33,856 bases of DNA from Pseudomonadota bacterium. Lineage in GTDB: Bacteria > Pseudomonadota > Gammaproteobacteria > Acidiferrobacterales > Acidiferrobacteraceae. Of this stretch, positions 8,856 to 17,820 are shown one piece after another. The position numbers were made by a program, and so were the translations under genes. How positions within the stretch are numbered: the stretch's first letter is position 1; every line of letters begins with the position of its first letter. The DNA lies in NCBI GenBank assembly GCA_021795255.1, contig JAJYPQ010000005.1, positions 1 to 33,856 of the forward strand, in the 5' to 3' direction. The notes beneath the pieces are model-generated. The model made no database searches. It saw only the letters and a list, made by a program, of their open reading frames with translations, and was not told the DNA's origin.

Positions 8856-8875
8856 ATAACAAAGGCGGACCCACC

Positions 8876-9853
8876 ATGGCTGAATCGGAACTTGAAGAAG
8901 GAGTAGTGGAAACCCAGGAGCCGGATGCTCTAGCAGATAATGATGCCGAGGAAGTCACAGAAGCGAGCGAGGAAGTTTTGGCACCTGCGGAAGCGGTGCG
9001 CGACCTCGAGGACAGCGTAAGCCCTCAGGCCGACGCCACCCAGCTCTATTTACGAGAAATCGGATTCTCCTCGCTGTTGACAGCGGAACAAGAGGTGTAT
9101 TACGGGCGTCGCGCCCTCAAAGGCGATACCAAGGCCCGCAGACGCATGATCGAAAGCAATTTGCGCCTAGTCGTCAAGATTGCCCGCCGCTACATGAATC
9201 GCGGCTTAGCGCTGCTCGATTTGATCGAGGAAGGCAATCTCGGCTTGATTCGCGCTGTCGAGAAGTTCGACCCAGAGCGCGGCTTCCGGTTCTCCACGTA
9301 TGCGACCTGGTGGATACGACAGACGATAGAGCGGGGCATCATGAATCAAACCCGCACGATCCGTTTGCCGGTCCACATCTTGAAAGAAATCAACATCTAT
9401 CTGCGAGCGGCTCGGTATCTAGCGCAAAAGCTGGATCACGAACCGACTCCGGAGGAAGTCGCGCTGCTTCTCGATAAGCCGATCGAGGATGTGCGCGCCA
9501 TGATGGGCTTAAACGAGCGCGTGGCCTCGGTGGACGCGCCCCTCGACATCGATCCGGATCGCTCACTTCTCGACGCTATTGCCGACGAACGAACCCCCGA
9601 CCCCGAAAAGATTCTCCAGGACGAGGATCTGCACGGCCAGATTGCGGCATGGCTGTCTGAACTGAACGACAAGCAGCGCGAGGTTGTGGAGCGGCGGTTT
9701 GGACTGAACGGTCGCGATATTTCGACGCTCGAGCAGGTTGGTGCCGATATCGGAGTCACGCGCGAGCGCGTGCGGCAGATCCAAGTAGAGGCGCTGAGAC
9801 GCTTGCGCCGGATGCTGGAAAAGGGCGGGTATTCTATGGACGCCCTGTTTTAG
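8876..9853 (+). CDS. rpoS: RNA polymerase sigma factor RpoS
   Basis: Stationary-phase/general stress sigma factor, 325 residues. An acidic N-terminus (about 1-48) is followed by region 1.2 ([12 protein letters not shown], near 52-63) and region 2 ([49 protein letters not shown]). Region 3 and then region 4 follow, the last with helix-turn-helix [20 protein letters not shown] near the end. No anti-sigma region 1.1 is present, as expected for RpoS rather than RpoD. It lies 20 nt after nlpD; in E. coli the main rpoS promoter is inside nlpD, and the same may hold here. It converges with the Mth938-like gene 22 bases away. Confidence 0.95.
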   Translation: MAESELEEGVVETQEPDALADNDAEEVTEASEEVLAPAEAVRDLEDSVSPQADATQLYLREIGFSSLLTAEQEVYYGRRALKGDTKARRRMIESNLRLVVKIARRYMNRGLALLDLIEEGNLGLIRAVEKFDPERGFRFSTYATWWIRQTIERGIMNQTRTIRLPVHILKEINIYLRAARYLAQKLDHEPTPEEVALLLDKPIEDVRAMMGLNERVASVDAPLDIDPDRSLLDAIADERTPDPEKILQDEDLHGQIAAWLSELNDKQREVVERRFGLNGRDISTLEQVGADIGVTRERVRQIQVEALRRLRRMLEKGGYSMDALF

Positions 9854-9875
9854 CCTAGGACTGTGTCGGTGGCGC

Positions 9876-10268
9876 TCAGGGGCGCAGTCGGGGATCGGCC
9901 AATAAAAGGCCAGCTACGACTTTACGACCCTCACCCACCAGAAGGTTATACGTGCGGCAAGCGGCCCCGGTGTCCATGCATTCGACGCCTATGCCCCGAT
10001 CCGTCAGGGCGCTGAGGCAGTGGGGGGGTGGGAAGCCTTGCTCGCGTCCGGTACCGAGCAAAACAACTTCGGGCTGAAGATCGGCCAGCTCTTGAATGGC
10101 GGCCCGATCCACTTCATGCAGATACTGTGGCCGCCAGTCGTCGATGATGCGGTCGGGCGTAAGAATGAGACTGCGCTCATAGCGGTTTTCGCCCGCCAGG
10201 AGATACCCAGGTTCGTAAGCCCTGATCATAAACTGCCGGCCATCGCCTGTATCGAGGTGAATCTTCAT
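9876..10268 (-). CDS. Mth938-like domain protein (NDUFAF3/DUF498 family)
   Basis: A 130-residue cytosolic protein. The central block EVVLLGTGREQGFPPP and the later GIGVECMDTGAACRTYNLLVGEGRKVVAGLL are characteristic of the Mth938/Xcc1710-like family, whose human relative NDUFAF3 helps assemble respiratory complex I. The bacterial role is not established. It is transcribed against rpoS, and its start lies only about 15 bases from the left-end hairpin of the IS element, so its promoter region is probably made or disturbed by the insertion. Confidence 0.82.
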   Translation of the reverse strand: MKIHLDTGDGRQFMIRAYEPGYLLAGENRYERSLILTPDRIIDDWRPQYLHEVDRAAIQELADLQPEVVLLGTGREQGFPPPHCLSALTDRGIGVECMDTGAACRTYNLLVGEGRKVVAGLLLADPRLRP

Positions 10269-10284
10269 CAGTTTGCGCGGGAAA

Positions 10285-10304
10285 CCCCGTCCTTCAGCAC
10301 GGGG
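10285..10304 (+). repeat. IS605-type left-end hairpin
   Basis: CCCCGT and ACGGGG form a 6-bp stem around an 8-base loop (10285-10304). IS200/IS605 elements use subterminal imperfect hairpins for recognition by the TnpA transposase. The position, 70-90 bases before the tnpB start, fits a left end. Confidence 0.6.
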
Positions 10305-10375
10305 AGGGATAGCGCCTGCTCCCGCTCCTCCTTGGTTGGTTAGCTATCTTTAGACAGGCTATATACGGTGTGTCA

Positions 10376-11041
10376 ATGGACATCAAGCGCGCCTATCGCT
10401 TTCGCGTCTACCCTACCCCGGAGACAGGGGAGATATGGGTGCGCACGTTCGGCTGCGCGCAGTTTGTCTATGAAGCACATGTTGCGCCTGCGCTCCGACG
10501 CCTGGATAAATGACCATAAGAGCGTGGGCTATCACGCGACCTCCGCGCGGCTGACGCAGTTGCAGGCCGCCAAGAAACAGAAGGGGTCTGTCAAGCGGAC
10601 CAGGGCGCGCATCAAGGTCGTTAAGCTCCATGCGTGCATAGCGGATACACGCTCCCACTTTCTCCACCAGCTCTCAAATCGGATCGTTCGCGAGAACCAA
10701 GTGATCGCCGTTGAGAACCTTGCTGTCTCTAACATGAAGGAGAACCGCAGTCTCTCCCAGTCCATCTCCGATGCGGGATGGGGGGGTTCCTGCGCCAACT
10801 GGAATATAAGGCGACTTGGTACGGTCGCACTTTAGTGGGCATAGGCCGCTGGTATCCGAGCAGTAAGCGGTGCCATGACGGTGGGCATACTGTGTCAGCG
10901 TTGCCGCTCCATGTCCGAGAATGGGTCTGTCCTGAATGTCGGTCCGTCCACGACCGGGATGTGAATGCCGCGCGCAACATTCTAACCGCTGGGCGGGCGG
11001 GGCTAGCCTGTGAAGAGACCGTAAGTCCTGTGTTGCTGTAA
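10376..11041 (+). pseudogene. tnpB: TnpB pseudogene (IS605 OrfB), frameshifted and internally deleted
   Basis: TnpB is the RNA-guided RuvC nuclease of IS605 elements. The remnant starts at ATG 10376 with MDIKRAYRFRVYPTPE, the normal N-terminus. After about residue 33 (near 10470) the reading shifts to another frame (MLRLRSDAWINDHKS onward). Between about 10560 and 10580 a large block is missing: the text jumps from the ARLTQL region straight to AAKKQKGSVKRTRARIKV, removing the RuvC-I aspartate region. The RuvC-II stretch ENQVIAVENLAVSNM is kept. Near 10785 the frame shifts back, giving GGFLRQLEYKATWYGRTL and the end. In the zinc finger, SKRCHDGGH has lost one of its two cysteines while CPEC remains, and RuvC-III HDRDVNAARNIL is intact. 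About 666 bases survive, against roughly 1.2 kb for an intact gene. Confidence 0.88.
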
Positions 11042-11125
11042 GGCCGCATGGGTCAGTCTCCGTGAACCAGGAACCGAAGCCGCGAGGCTAGGAATCCCCT
11101 TCTCTTAGGCAAGGGAGGATGCCAA
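11035..11125 (+). ncRNA. Relic of the TnpB omega-RNA 3' scaffold / IS right end
   Basis: The sequence after the tnpB stop matches the form of right ends in this IS group: CCAGGAACCGAAGCCGCGAG, a spacer, and a terminal hairpin (CCCTT 11097-11101 and AAGGG 11111-11115) followed by AGGATGCC. In functional TnpB systems this region is transcribed as omega-RNA and the bases just outside the right end act as the guide. The nuclease here is dead, so any RNA would be an orphan. Transcription is not shown by the sequence. Confidence 0.5.
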
Positions 11126-11143
11126 AAATTCCTCCGGCTGACA

Positions 11144-11172
11144 TTGACAGCGCACGGTTTCGCCCGTATGTT
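11144..11172 (+). promoter_or_regulatory. Sigma-70-type promoter upstream of alaC
   Basis: A perfect -35 TTGACA (11144-11149), a 17-bp spacer and a -10 TATGTT (11167-11172) lie about 20 bases past the IS right end. Transcription would begin near 11179, leaving a leader of about 90 nt before alaC. This should drive the alaC-hom-thrC operon. Confidence 0.6.
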
Positions 11173-11271
11173 CCCGCTTCAAAGAGCTGGGTTTGGCGCT
11201 CCGCGATACTATACAAGACATCATTCTCAAGACAACGGGGAGTTGGCGCCCTTGTGCGCCTTAGGTGGATT

Positions 11272-12471
11272 ATGGACCAGTTTCCCCGCATAAAACGATT
11301 ACCGCCTTACGTCTTCAATATCGTCAATGAGTTGAAAGCTGAGGCCCGCAAGCGCGGGGAAGACATCATCGACTTTGGGATGGGTAATCCCGATCACCCA
11401 ACCCCGCAGCACATTGTCGACAAGCTCTGCGAAGCAGCCCAGCGCGGCGATACCCACAGGTACTCCGTATCCCGCGGCATCCCGCGATTGCGCCAAGCGA
11501 TTTGTCACTGGTATGAAAAACGCTACGGCGTCATCCTCGACATGGATCGCGAAGCCATCGTGACCATAGGATCGAAGGAAGGTCTTGCGCACTTCGCGCT
11601 CGCCACAACCGGGCCCGGCGACGTTATTCTCGTGCCGAACCCAAGCTACCCTATCCATCCCTATGGCTTTGTGATCGCCGGCGCCGACATTCGCCACGTG
11701 CCTCTCGTGCCCGGCGGAGACTTCTTCGCGGAGCTCGAGATCGCCATCAGAAACTGTTGGCCTAAACCCAAGATGCTGGTGCTCAATTTTCCGAGCAACC
11801 CGACGGCCCAGTGCGTCGATCTCCATTTTTTTGAGAAGGTGGTGGCGGTCGCGCGGGACCACGGGATTTTCGTGATCCATGACCTAGCCTACGCCGATAT
11901 CGTGTTCGATGGTTATAGGGCGCCATCCATACTTGAGGTGCCCGGCGCCACTGATGTGGCCGTCGAGTTCTTTACCTTGTCCAAGAGTTACGACATGCCG
12001 GGCTGGCGTGTGGGATTCATGTGCGGCAATCGTGAACTCGTCGCCGCTCTCGCGCGCATGAAATCCTATCTCGATTATGGTATGTTTACCCCCATCCAGA
12101 TTGCCGCCATCCTCGCGCTCGAGGGTCCCCAGCAGTGTGTCAGTGATATTCGTGACCGATACCAAAGCCGCCGCGATGTGTTGTGCGACGGCCTCAAAGC
12201 GGCCGGATGGGATGTTGATGTACCCAAAGCGACCATGTTTGTGTGGGCGAAGATCCCGGAGCCCTTTCGGGAACTGAAATCGCTCGAGTTCTCCAAACGC
12301 CTGCTTCTCGAGGCCAAAGTGGCGGTGTCCCCAGGGATTGGATTCGGAGAATACGGCGACGACTACGTGCGCTTCGCCTTGATCGAAAACGAGCATCGCA
12401 CCCGGCAAGCGGTAAGAACCATCAAAGACATGTTTCGACGAGTCGGTGTTCCCGCGAGAGACCTCTCGTGA
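11272..12471 (+). CDS. alaC: PLP-dependent class I aminotransferase, AlaC-like
   Basis: A fold-type I aminotransferase of 399 residues, closest in appearance to the alanine transaminase AlaC/YfdZ group. The PLP lysine is Lys238 in [12 protein letters not shown]. Other landmarks are [11 protein letters not shown] near 35-45, the [10 protein letters not shown] substrate loop (about 121-130) and the NFPSNPTAQ stretch (about 172-180). ATG 11272 with AGG six bases upstream is the start; the frame is open further upstream to 11119, but that stretch includes the promoter and the IS end. The stop overlaps the hom start (GTGA). Linkage to hom and thrC places it in aspartate-family or alanine amino-acid metabolism; AlaC versus a related transaminase is not settled by sequence. 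Confidence 0.8.
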   Translation: MDQFPRIKRLPPYVFNIVNELKAEARKRGEDIIDFGMGNPDHPTPQHIVDKLCEAAQRGDTHRYSVSRGIPRLRQAICHWYEKRYGVILDMDREAIVTIGSKEGLAHFALATTGPGDVILVPNPSYPIHPYGFVIAGADIRHVPLVPGGDFFAELEIAIRNCWPKPKMLVLNFPSNPTAQCVDLHFFEKVVAVARDHGIFVIHDLAYADIVFDGYRAPSILEVPGATDVAVEFFTLSKSYDMPGWRVGFMCGNRELVAALARMKSYLDYGMFTPIQIAAILALEGPQQCVSDIRDRYQSRRDVLCDGLKAAGWDVDVPKATMFVWAKIPEPFRELKSLEFSKRLLLEAKVAVSPGIGFGEYGDDYVRFALIENEHRTRQAVRTIKDMFRRVGVPARDLS

Positions 12472-13778
12472 CCGCTGTTCGGGTCGGCCTCTTGGGGTTT
12501 GGGGTCGTAGGCGGCGGAACTGTCTCGGTCCTGACCCGCAACGCCCAGGAGATCGCGCGGCGTGCCGGACGTAAGATCGAGATCGTCAAGATTCTAATGC
12601 GCAATCCCGAGAAGCCGCGCCCCGTGGCTTGGCCCGCGGCCCGGTTGACAACCGACCCGGCGGAGATCCTGAATGACCCCTCAATCGAGCTTGTGGTCGA
12701 GATGTTGGGCGGGATCGAACCCGCGCGTTCTTACATCCTGAGTGCGATTGAGGCCGGTAAACACGTAGTCACCGCGAACAAGGCCTTGATCGCCACGTGC
12801 GGCAACGAAATTTTTGCCGCCGCCCGGGCGCGCGGCGTAGTGGTCGCCTTCGAGGCCGCCGTGGCCGGAGGCATCCCTATCATTAAGGCGATCCGCGAGG
12901 GATTGGCCGGAAACCGGATACGCGGGGTCGCCGGTATCATTAACGGGACCAGTAACTACATTTTGACCGAGATGCGCGAGCGTGGCGCCGAGTTTGGGGA
13001 TGCACTGGCGAAAGCCCAGAGGCTTGGTTACGCGGAGGCTGATCCTCATTTTGATATCGACGGCATTGATGCCGCGCACAAACTGACGATCTTGGCCGCC
13101 ATTGCGTTCGGCATACCGCTGCAGTTTGGCGAGACCTATATCGAGGGAATCCGCGATCTCGAATCCGCCGATATCGCTTATGCCGGGGAGTTGGGATATC
13201 GAGTCAAGCATTTGGGTATTGCGCGGCGGGGGGCTTCTGGGATCGAGTTGCGCGTTCATCCGGCTCTGATTCCCGAGAAGCGGCTTATCGCAAGCGTTGA
13301 TGGGGTCATGAATGCGGTGCTCGTGGATGGGGACGCGGTCGGTTCGACCCTGTTTTACGGGCCCGGGGCCGGCGCTGAACCTACGGCATCGGCCGTGGTC
13401 GCCGATATCATCGATGTTGTTCGCACCTTGACGACCGATCCGCAGTGGCGGGTTCCGCACTTGGCCTTTCAGCCGGATGCCCTATCGGATGGACCGATCC
13501 TCAATATGGGCGAGGTGGAAACGGCTTGTTATCTGCGCTGCGAGGCCGAGGACCGTCCCGGCGTATTGGCCGACATTACCCGAATTTTGGCGGATCTTGG
13601 CATTAGCATTGAAGCCATTTTGCAGAAGGTCCCCGATCCCGGAGCTCATACCGTCCCGGTGATTTTGTTGATCCATAAGGTTCGCGAGGCACAAGTCGAT
13701 GAGGCGATACGCCGCATCGAAGGCCTGAAAGCCACAGCCGGTAAAATCCGGAGACTGCGCGTCGAGGCGTTTGACTAG
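12468..13778 (+). CDS. hom: Homoserine dehydrogenase
   Basis: Reduces aspartate-4-semialdehyde to homoserine with NAD(P)H, the branch point to threonine and methionine. It has 436 residues, the usual size for the monofunctional enzyme. A Rossmann domain starts [14 protein letters not shown] (near 6-19). The catalytic domain holds [24 protein letters not shown] and [16 protein letters not shown]-terminal ACT domain (about 350-425, [18 protein letters not shown]) is the likely threonine feedback site. The GTG start overlaps the alaC stop by 4 nt; a much longer ORF reading upstream in this frame merely overlaps alaC. Confidence 0.95.
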   Translation: MTAVRVGLLGFGVVGGGTVSVLTRNAQEIARRAGRKIEIVKILMRNPEKPRPVAWPAARLTTDPAEILNDPSIELVVEMLGGIEPARSYILSAIEAGKHVVTANKALIATCGNEIFAAARARGVVVAFEAAVAGGIPIIKAIREGLAGNRIRGVAGIINGTSNYILTEMRERGAEFGDALAKAQRLGYAEADPHFDIDGIDAAHKLTILAAIAFGIPLQFGETYIEGIRDLESADIAYAGELGYRVKHLGIARRGASGIELRVHPALIPEKRLIASVDGVMNAVLVDGDAVGSTLFYGPGAGAEPTASAVVADIIDVVRTLTTDPQWRVPHLAFQPDALSDGPILNMGEVETACYLRCEAEDRPGVLADITRILADLGISIEAILQKVPDPGAHTVPVILLIHKVREAQVDEAIRRIEGLKATAGKIRRLRVEAFD

Positions 13779-13785
13779 GAGGAAC

Positions 13786-14856
13786 ATGGCCCGTTATAAC
13801 GGTATTATCGCACGCTATCGTGATTGGCTCCCTATCGCGGACGATGCTCGCATTATTACCTTGGGCGAGGGCGACACGCCACTCATCCGACTGGATCGCT
13901 TGACGAAGACCACAGGTCGCGAAGCGACTATCTATGTGAAATTCGAGGGATTGAACCCGACCGGTTCCTTCAAGGATCGAGGGATGTGCTTAGCGGTCAC
14001 GAAGGCGGTGGAGGCCGGCTCACAGGCCCTCATATGTGCCTCGACTGGGAACACATCAGCGTCGGCCGCGGCCTATGCGGCCCGTGCCGGGCTTACGGCG
14101 TTTGTCTTAATCCCGGAAGGCAAGATTGCGCTCGGCAAACTGAGTCAGGCCATGATTCACGGGGCGGTGGTGGTCCAGATCCAAGGCAATTTCGATGCCG
14201 GCATGCAGCTTGTCAAAGAGATTGCGGGAACCACTCCCGTGACGCTCGTGAACTCGGTCAACCCCTATCGCCTTCAAGGGCAAAAAACGGCGGCCTTTGA
14301 AGTCGTGGATGCCCTCGGTTTTGCGCCCGATTACCACTACTTGCCGGTCGGAAATGCGGGCAATATCACGGCTCACTGGTTCGGTTACCAAGACTATGCC
14401 CGCCAAGGCCGCTGCGCGATGCCCAGGCTCGTGGGTTTCCAGGCCGCGGGGGCGGCGCCCTTTGTATCGGGAAAGATGGTAGATGACCCCGAGACCATCG
14501 CTACCGCGATCCGTATCGGACACCCGCAGTCCTGGTCTTTGGCGCAATCCGCCAAAGAGGCGACCGGTGGCTGGTTTGGGGCCATTGATGACGCCGAGAT
14601 TCTGGTGACCCAGAAGCTCATGGCGCGCGAGGAGGGGATCTTTTGCGAGCCCGCTTCGGCGGTCTCCGTGGCCGGCGCCCTCCACGATTTGCGTGCCGGG
14701 CGTATCGAAGAAGGGGCGACGGTGGTGTGTACCGTCACCGGCCACGGGCTTAAAGACCCGGATGTGGCGATCCGCCAAGGCGGTCCGACCGAGCTTTTGA
14801 CGGTCGCCCCGACCTTATCAGCCGTGCGCGCGATCATCGTCGCCCGGACTGGTTAA
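13786..14856 (+). CDS. thrC: Threonine synthase
   Basis: PLP enzyme converting O-phosphohomoserine to threonine. The 356 residues match the shorter thrC class. The Schiff-base lysine is Lys63 in GSFKDRGM, and the phosphate-binding loop is [19 protein letters not shown]. The start is fixed by a strong AGGAGG three bases before ATG 13786. It is the last gene of alaC-hom-thrC. No thrB (homoserine kinase) is nearby, so O-phosphohomoserine must come from a kinase encoded elsewhere. Confidence 0.95.
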   Translation: MARYNGIIARYRDWLPIADDARIITLGEGDTPLIRLDRLTKTTGREATIYVKFEGLNPTGSFKDRGMCLAVTKAVEAGSQALICASTGNTSASAAAYAARAGLTAFVLIPEGKIALGKLSQAMIHGAVVVQIQGNFDAGMQLVKEIAGTTPVTLVNSVNPYRLQGQKTAAFEVVDALGFAPDYHYLPVGNAGNITAHWFGYQDYARQGRCAMPRLVGFQAAGAAPFVSGKMVDDPETIATAIRIGHPQSWSLAQSAKEATGGWFGAIDDAEILVTQKLMAREEGIFCEPASAVSVAGALHDLRAGRIEEGATVVCTVTGHGLKDPDVAIRQGGPTELLTVAPTLSAVRAIIVARTG

Positions 14857-15044
14857 AATTGCCTAGATTGTCTGCTAGTATAACAGACTCAACAGATTCT
14901 TCTAACAGAAGTCTCGTACTATAAGGAGGTGGACAAGAAGCAGAGTGGTTAAGGAGGGGGAGGGCTATCCAGGCGCCCCCCGAAGGGACACTGTCTCGGT
15001 ATCTGAGGCGGTGAGATCTGAGCCAAATCTGGGGATAAATAAGG
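14857..15044 (+). promoter_or_regulatory. Leader/promoter region of the cbb3 operon with AACAGA repeats
   Basis: This 188-base gap precedes ccoN. It is AT-rich at its start and holds three AACAGA motifs beginning at 14882, 14891 and 14904. Two small hairpins overlap them: GTCTG/CAGAC and CTTCT-aac-AGAAG. A G-rich stretch follows (14952-14967) that can pair with the CCCCCC near 14977. I find no FNR-type TTGAT-N4-ATCAA site and no clear -35/-10 pair. The repeats may be regulator sites; this is inference. Confidence 0.35.
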
Positions 15045-16451
15045 ATGAAGAGGAGCGAAACACAAGAGCTCGCTGCGGGCGAATCATTGATCGAACCGCG
15101 GCTCATAAAAGCTCATATAGCAGCAGCTGTTTTTTGGTTGATTTATTTGATAGTGGGAGGAGGTCTACTCGTAGCGATAAAGTTTACCTGGCCCAATTTC
15201 CTGGGCAACACGCCTGAACTGACCTGGGGGCGATTACGGTTCGTCCACACACAAACCGTAGCGTATGGTTGGTTCGTCGATATTTTCTTAGCCGCCATTT
15301 ACTACATGGTTCCCCGTCTCACCCGCGTCAAACTCGCTAGTCCCACCCTCGCTTGGTTCAACTTCTACTTCTACAACACCATGGTCGCGATGGGCATATT
15401 CCAGCTCATGGAAGGCCACAATCTCGGTGTCGTGTGGATGGAATACCCAAGCTTCATTAATATCCTCATGCTCATATCGTATGCCGCTCTCGGCTATAAT
15501 TTCTTTGCCTCCTACCTCCGGAGCAAGGAACGAAACCTGTACGTCTCGAGCTGGTACATGATGAGCTTCGTCATATGGGCGACGCTCAATTGGATCATGG
15601 GGGGGTTGGTGCCGGCGTTTGTGGCACCGGGTATCGCGAGCGCCGTGGTCGGCGGGCTTTTCATTCATGACCTCGTGGGCCTGGTCGTCACGCCGGTCGC
15701 GACCGCCATGATCTATTACTTTCTGCCAGTTATGTTGCGCCGCCCCATTTATTCCCATTCGCTTTCGCTCATGGGGTTCTGGAGTCTCGCGTTCTTTTAT
15801 CCCTTGGTTGGCATTCACCACTACTACTACAGCCCGATACCGATGTGGGCTCAGTACATCGCCCAAGGGACATCGTTCATGCTGTTCTTTACGGTCTACA
15901 CAGTTTTGTACAACGTGTACAAGACCATGAAGGGGCGGTGGGGCGACTTGGCGGACAATATCGCCCTGCGGTGGCTTATTGGCGGTACGGTGTTTTACCT
16001 CATGGTCTGTACCCAGGGGCCCTTGCAAGCGCTTTTGGTCGAGCAACCGCTGGTTCACTTCACCGATTGGGTGATCGGCCATTCGCATATGGCGCTCTTG
16101 GGGTTCGGCACGTTCGTCGCCATGGGCTTCATCCATTATGCATGGCCACGTCTGACCGGTAACGAGCTGAATAAGTCCCTATCGGAGTGGTCCTTCTGGC
16201 TCGCCTTCGTGGGCTGCGCCTGGATGTTCATCGATCTGTGGATCGCGGGGCTCCTTGAAGGCTATTACTGGGGCTACGGCAAGCCCTGGATGGACTCTAT
16301 CGTCCGCCTTCAGCCCTACTGGCTCAGTCGGACATTGTCTGGCGTGATGATCCTCACCGGCTTCATTTTGGTGGCCATCAATCTCATTGTGACAGCACGC
16401 GCCAAGCAGCCGGCCACCGACAGCCCGGCCGTCCTTGCCGGTGCGAGGTAA
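15045..16451 (+). CDS. ccoN: cbb3-type cytochrome c oxidase catalytic subunit I (divergent CcoN)
   Basis: Twelve-helix heme-copper oxidase subunit that reduces oxygen to water and pumps protons; 468 residues. Compared with known CcoN, all metal ligands are present: His68 (RFVHT) and His348 for low-spin heme b, His346 for heme b3, and His208, His258 and His259 for CuB. The tyrosine that cross-links to a CuB histidine is Tyr252. Surroundings differ from the classical protein: the usual YGHN around the first CuB histidine is FIHD, the usual THWT/GHVH region is TDWVIGHSHMALLG, and the common FEGP is CTQGP (Gln324). ATG 15045 cannot be extended, since an in-frame stop lies just upstream. A GGGGA nine bases upstream is the likely ribosome-binding site. 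It heads the operon with the triheme subunit seven bases downstream. Confidence 0.9.
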   Translation: MKRSETQELAAGESLIEPRLIKAHIAAAVFWLIYLIVGGGLLVAIKFTWPNFLGNTPELTWGRLRFVHTQTVAYGWFVDIFLAAIYYMVPRLTRVKLASPTLAWFNFYFYNTMVAMGIFQLMEGHNLGVVWMEYPSFINILMLISYAALGYNFFASYLRSKERNLYVSSWYMMSFVIWATLNWIMGGLVPAFVAPGIASAVVGGLFIHDLVGLVVTPVATAMIYYFLPVMLRRPIYSHSLSLMGFWSLAFFYPLVGIHHYYYSPIPMWAQYIAQGTSFMLFFTVYTVLYNVYKTMKGRWGDLADNIALRWLIGGTVFYLMVCTQGPLQALLVEQPLVHFTDWVIGHSHMALLGFGTFVAMGFIHYAWPRLTGNELNKSLSEWSFWLAFVGCAWMFIDLWIAGLLEGYYWGYGKPWMDSIVRLQPYWLSRTLSGVMILTGFILVAINLIVTARAKQPATDSPAVLAGAR

Positions 16452-16458
16452 GAGACCC

Positions 16459-17802
16459 ATGGATGTTCATAAGTTAGGCATTGAGCGTGCGGTGTTCATC
16501 ATGCTTGTGGCGGGTATCGGGTTCTTTTTGTTCGCCTTCATCGGTCTTGGCTTGACCCCGTGGTTTAACATCAATCACGAGTTGAAGGGCCACAAGGCGA
16601 CCGAACACGTCCCCCTCTTGACGCCGCTGCAGCTGAAAGGGCGACAGATCTATATAGCCAATGGTTGCTATTACTGTCATAGCCAATTCGTGCGGCCAGT
16701 AGCCGACGACCCCTTGCGATTTGGTGCGGTTTCGAAGGCTTGGGAATATAAGCATCAATACCCCAATCTTCTGAGCACCCGACGCAAGGGTCCGGATCTC
16801 ACCCGGGAGTCGCTCGACCATCCGGCCGACTGGGAGTACGTGCATCTCTACGATCCGCGCATGATCGCTCCTTGGTCCATTATGCCGGCTTACCATTGGA
16901 TGTTTAACGGCTCGCCGGCCAAGCCAAACAAGCAGGGTCGCGCACTGGTGGCCTATCTCGGAACGCTCGGGCAGGCGCGTAAACGCGAAATGTTGGCCAA
17001 GGGCACTCTGAAGAAGGTCTTTGTTCAGGGGATAGGCACGGTGTTGCACTACCCATACAAGGGGGGACGCCTCACATCTCCGGGGTACGACCACGTCGTC
17101 TACTTCCACAAGGCGCCGCGTATCGCCGATACCCGTTCCGCGCGTGAGCGCGGTAAACACTTGTACGCCATGGACTGCGCGAGCTGTCACGGCGCGACCG
17201 GTAACGGCAAAGGGGTAGCGGCTCAGTACCTCACCCCGCGGCCGGTACGCTTGAACGCGTTTCGCTTTCGGGCTGGGTTCGTCTACAAAGTGCTCTACTA
17301 TGGACGGCCGGGTTCGGCCATGCCGTCCTGGGTGCGGGCCGCGAACTCGTTTTTGACCCCGCGAGACCTGTGGAGCGTCGCCTACTACGTGCAGACCTTG
17401 CACCGCGGCACGACCTTGCCGCCGGCCGCCCATCCGCCGATCGCCAAGACCGCGGCCTTGGTCAAGCTGGGCTCGGTTCAGTTCGCCACCAATTGCGCGA
17501 CCTGTCATGGACCGAAGGGTGAAGGGAACGGCATCCTGGCTACGGCTCTCACGCCAGCGCCAGTCGATCTTGCGATGATGAACCCGGCCCCGCGGTGGGT
17601 CTACCACACCCTTAACCACGGACGTGCGGGGACAGCCATGCCTTCGTTTAGCACTTTGTCACGCAAGGTCCGGTGGGCCATCTCCTACTTTGTGGAGACC
17701 CTGGCAAAACAACCAAAAAATATTCAGTCGGCAAATGCGGCGCCCAAGAAAACGGTCAGGATAGCTTTATTGACCGCGGCCCAAAGCTCTGCTCATAACT
17801 AG
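16459..17802 (+). CDS. ccoO: Triheme CcoO fused to a CcoP-like diheme cytochrome c
   Basis: A 447-residue fusion that passes electrons from soluble cytochrome c to CcoN. Residues 1-175 are CcoO: an N-terminal membrane anchor (about 11-34) and one heme c site (CYYCH, Cys70/Cys73/His74) with axial Met142 in IMPAY. Then come two class I cytochrome c domains like those of CcoP. One has CASCH (Cys240/Cys243/His244) and Met288 in AMPSW; the other has CATCH (Cys346/Cys349/His350) and Met394 in AMPSF. Ordinary CcoO has only the first part, about 200 residues. The CcoP membrane helix is missing, so the diheme part hangs from the CcoO anchor. No separate ccoP is present. Start ATG 16459 follows ccoN by 7 nt. 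Confidence 0.9.
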   Translation: MDVHKLGIERAVFIMLVAGIGFFLFAFIGLGLTPWFNINHELKGHKATEHVPLLTPLQLKGRQIYIANGCYYCHSQFVRPVADDPLRFGAVSKAWEYKHQYPNLLSTRRKGPDLTRESLDHPADWEYVHLYDPRMIAPWSIMPAYHWMFNGSPAKPNKQGRALVAYLGTLGQARKREMLAKGTLKKVFVQGIGTVLHYPYKGGRLTSPGYDHVVYFHKAPRIADTRSARERGKHLYAMDCASCHGATGNGKGVAAQYLTPRPVRLNAFRFRAGFVYKVLYYGRPGSAMPSWVRAANSFLTPRDLWSVAYYVQTLHRGTTLPPAAHPPIAKTAALVKLGSVQFATNCATCHGPKGEGNGILATALTPAPVDLAMMNPAPRWVYHTLNHGRAGTAMPSFSTLSRKVRWAISYFVETLAKQPKNIQSANAAPKKTVRIALLTAAQSSAHN

Positions 17803-17820
17803 ACTAGCGAGGTAAGTTTA

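Larger units (their letters stand above)
10281..11125 (+). mobile_element. Decayed IS200/IS605-family (IS1341-type, TnpB-only) element
   Basis: The element is bounded on the left by GAAACCCCGT with a hairpin at 10285-10304. On the right it ends with a conserved-looking segment (GAACCAGGAA, then GAAGCCGCGAGGC) and a terminal hairpin around 11097-11115. It contains only a broken tnpB and no tnpA (Y1 transposase), so it is immobile unless helped in trans. It lies between the divergent Mth938-like gene and alaC. Boundaries are estimated from the hairpins; exact ends would need comparison with intact copies. Confidence 0.7.

Noticed and set aside
11119..11271. N-terminal extension of the aminotransferase ORF
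   Set aside because: The extension crosses the promoter and the IS end; the family N-terminus begins at MDQFPR, and AGG lies six bases before that ATG.
12243..12467. Extended homoserine dehydrogenase ORF
   Set aside because: The first 75 codons lie inside alaC in another frame; the Rossmann motif begins right after the GTG at 12468.
14929..14952. Tiny GTG-start leader peptide after AAGGAGG
   Set aside because: The start is adjacent to the Shine-Dalgarno sequence with no spacing, and the product would be only seven residues.
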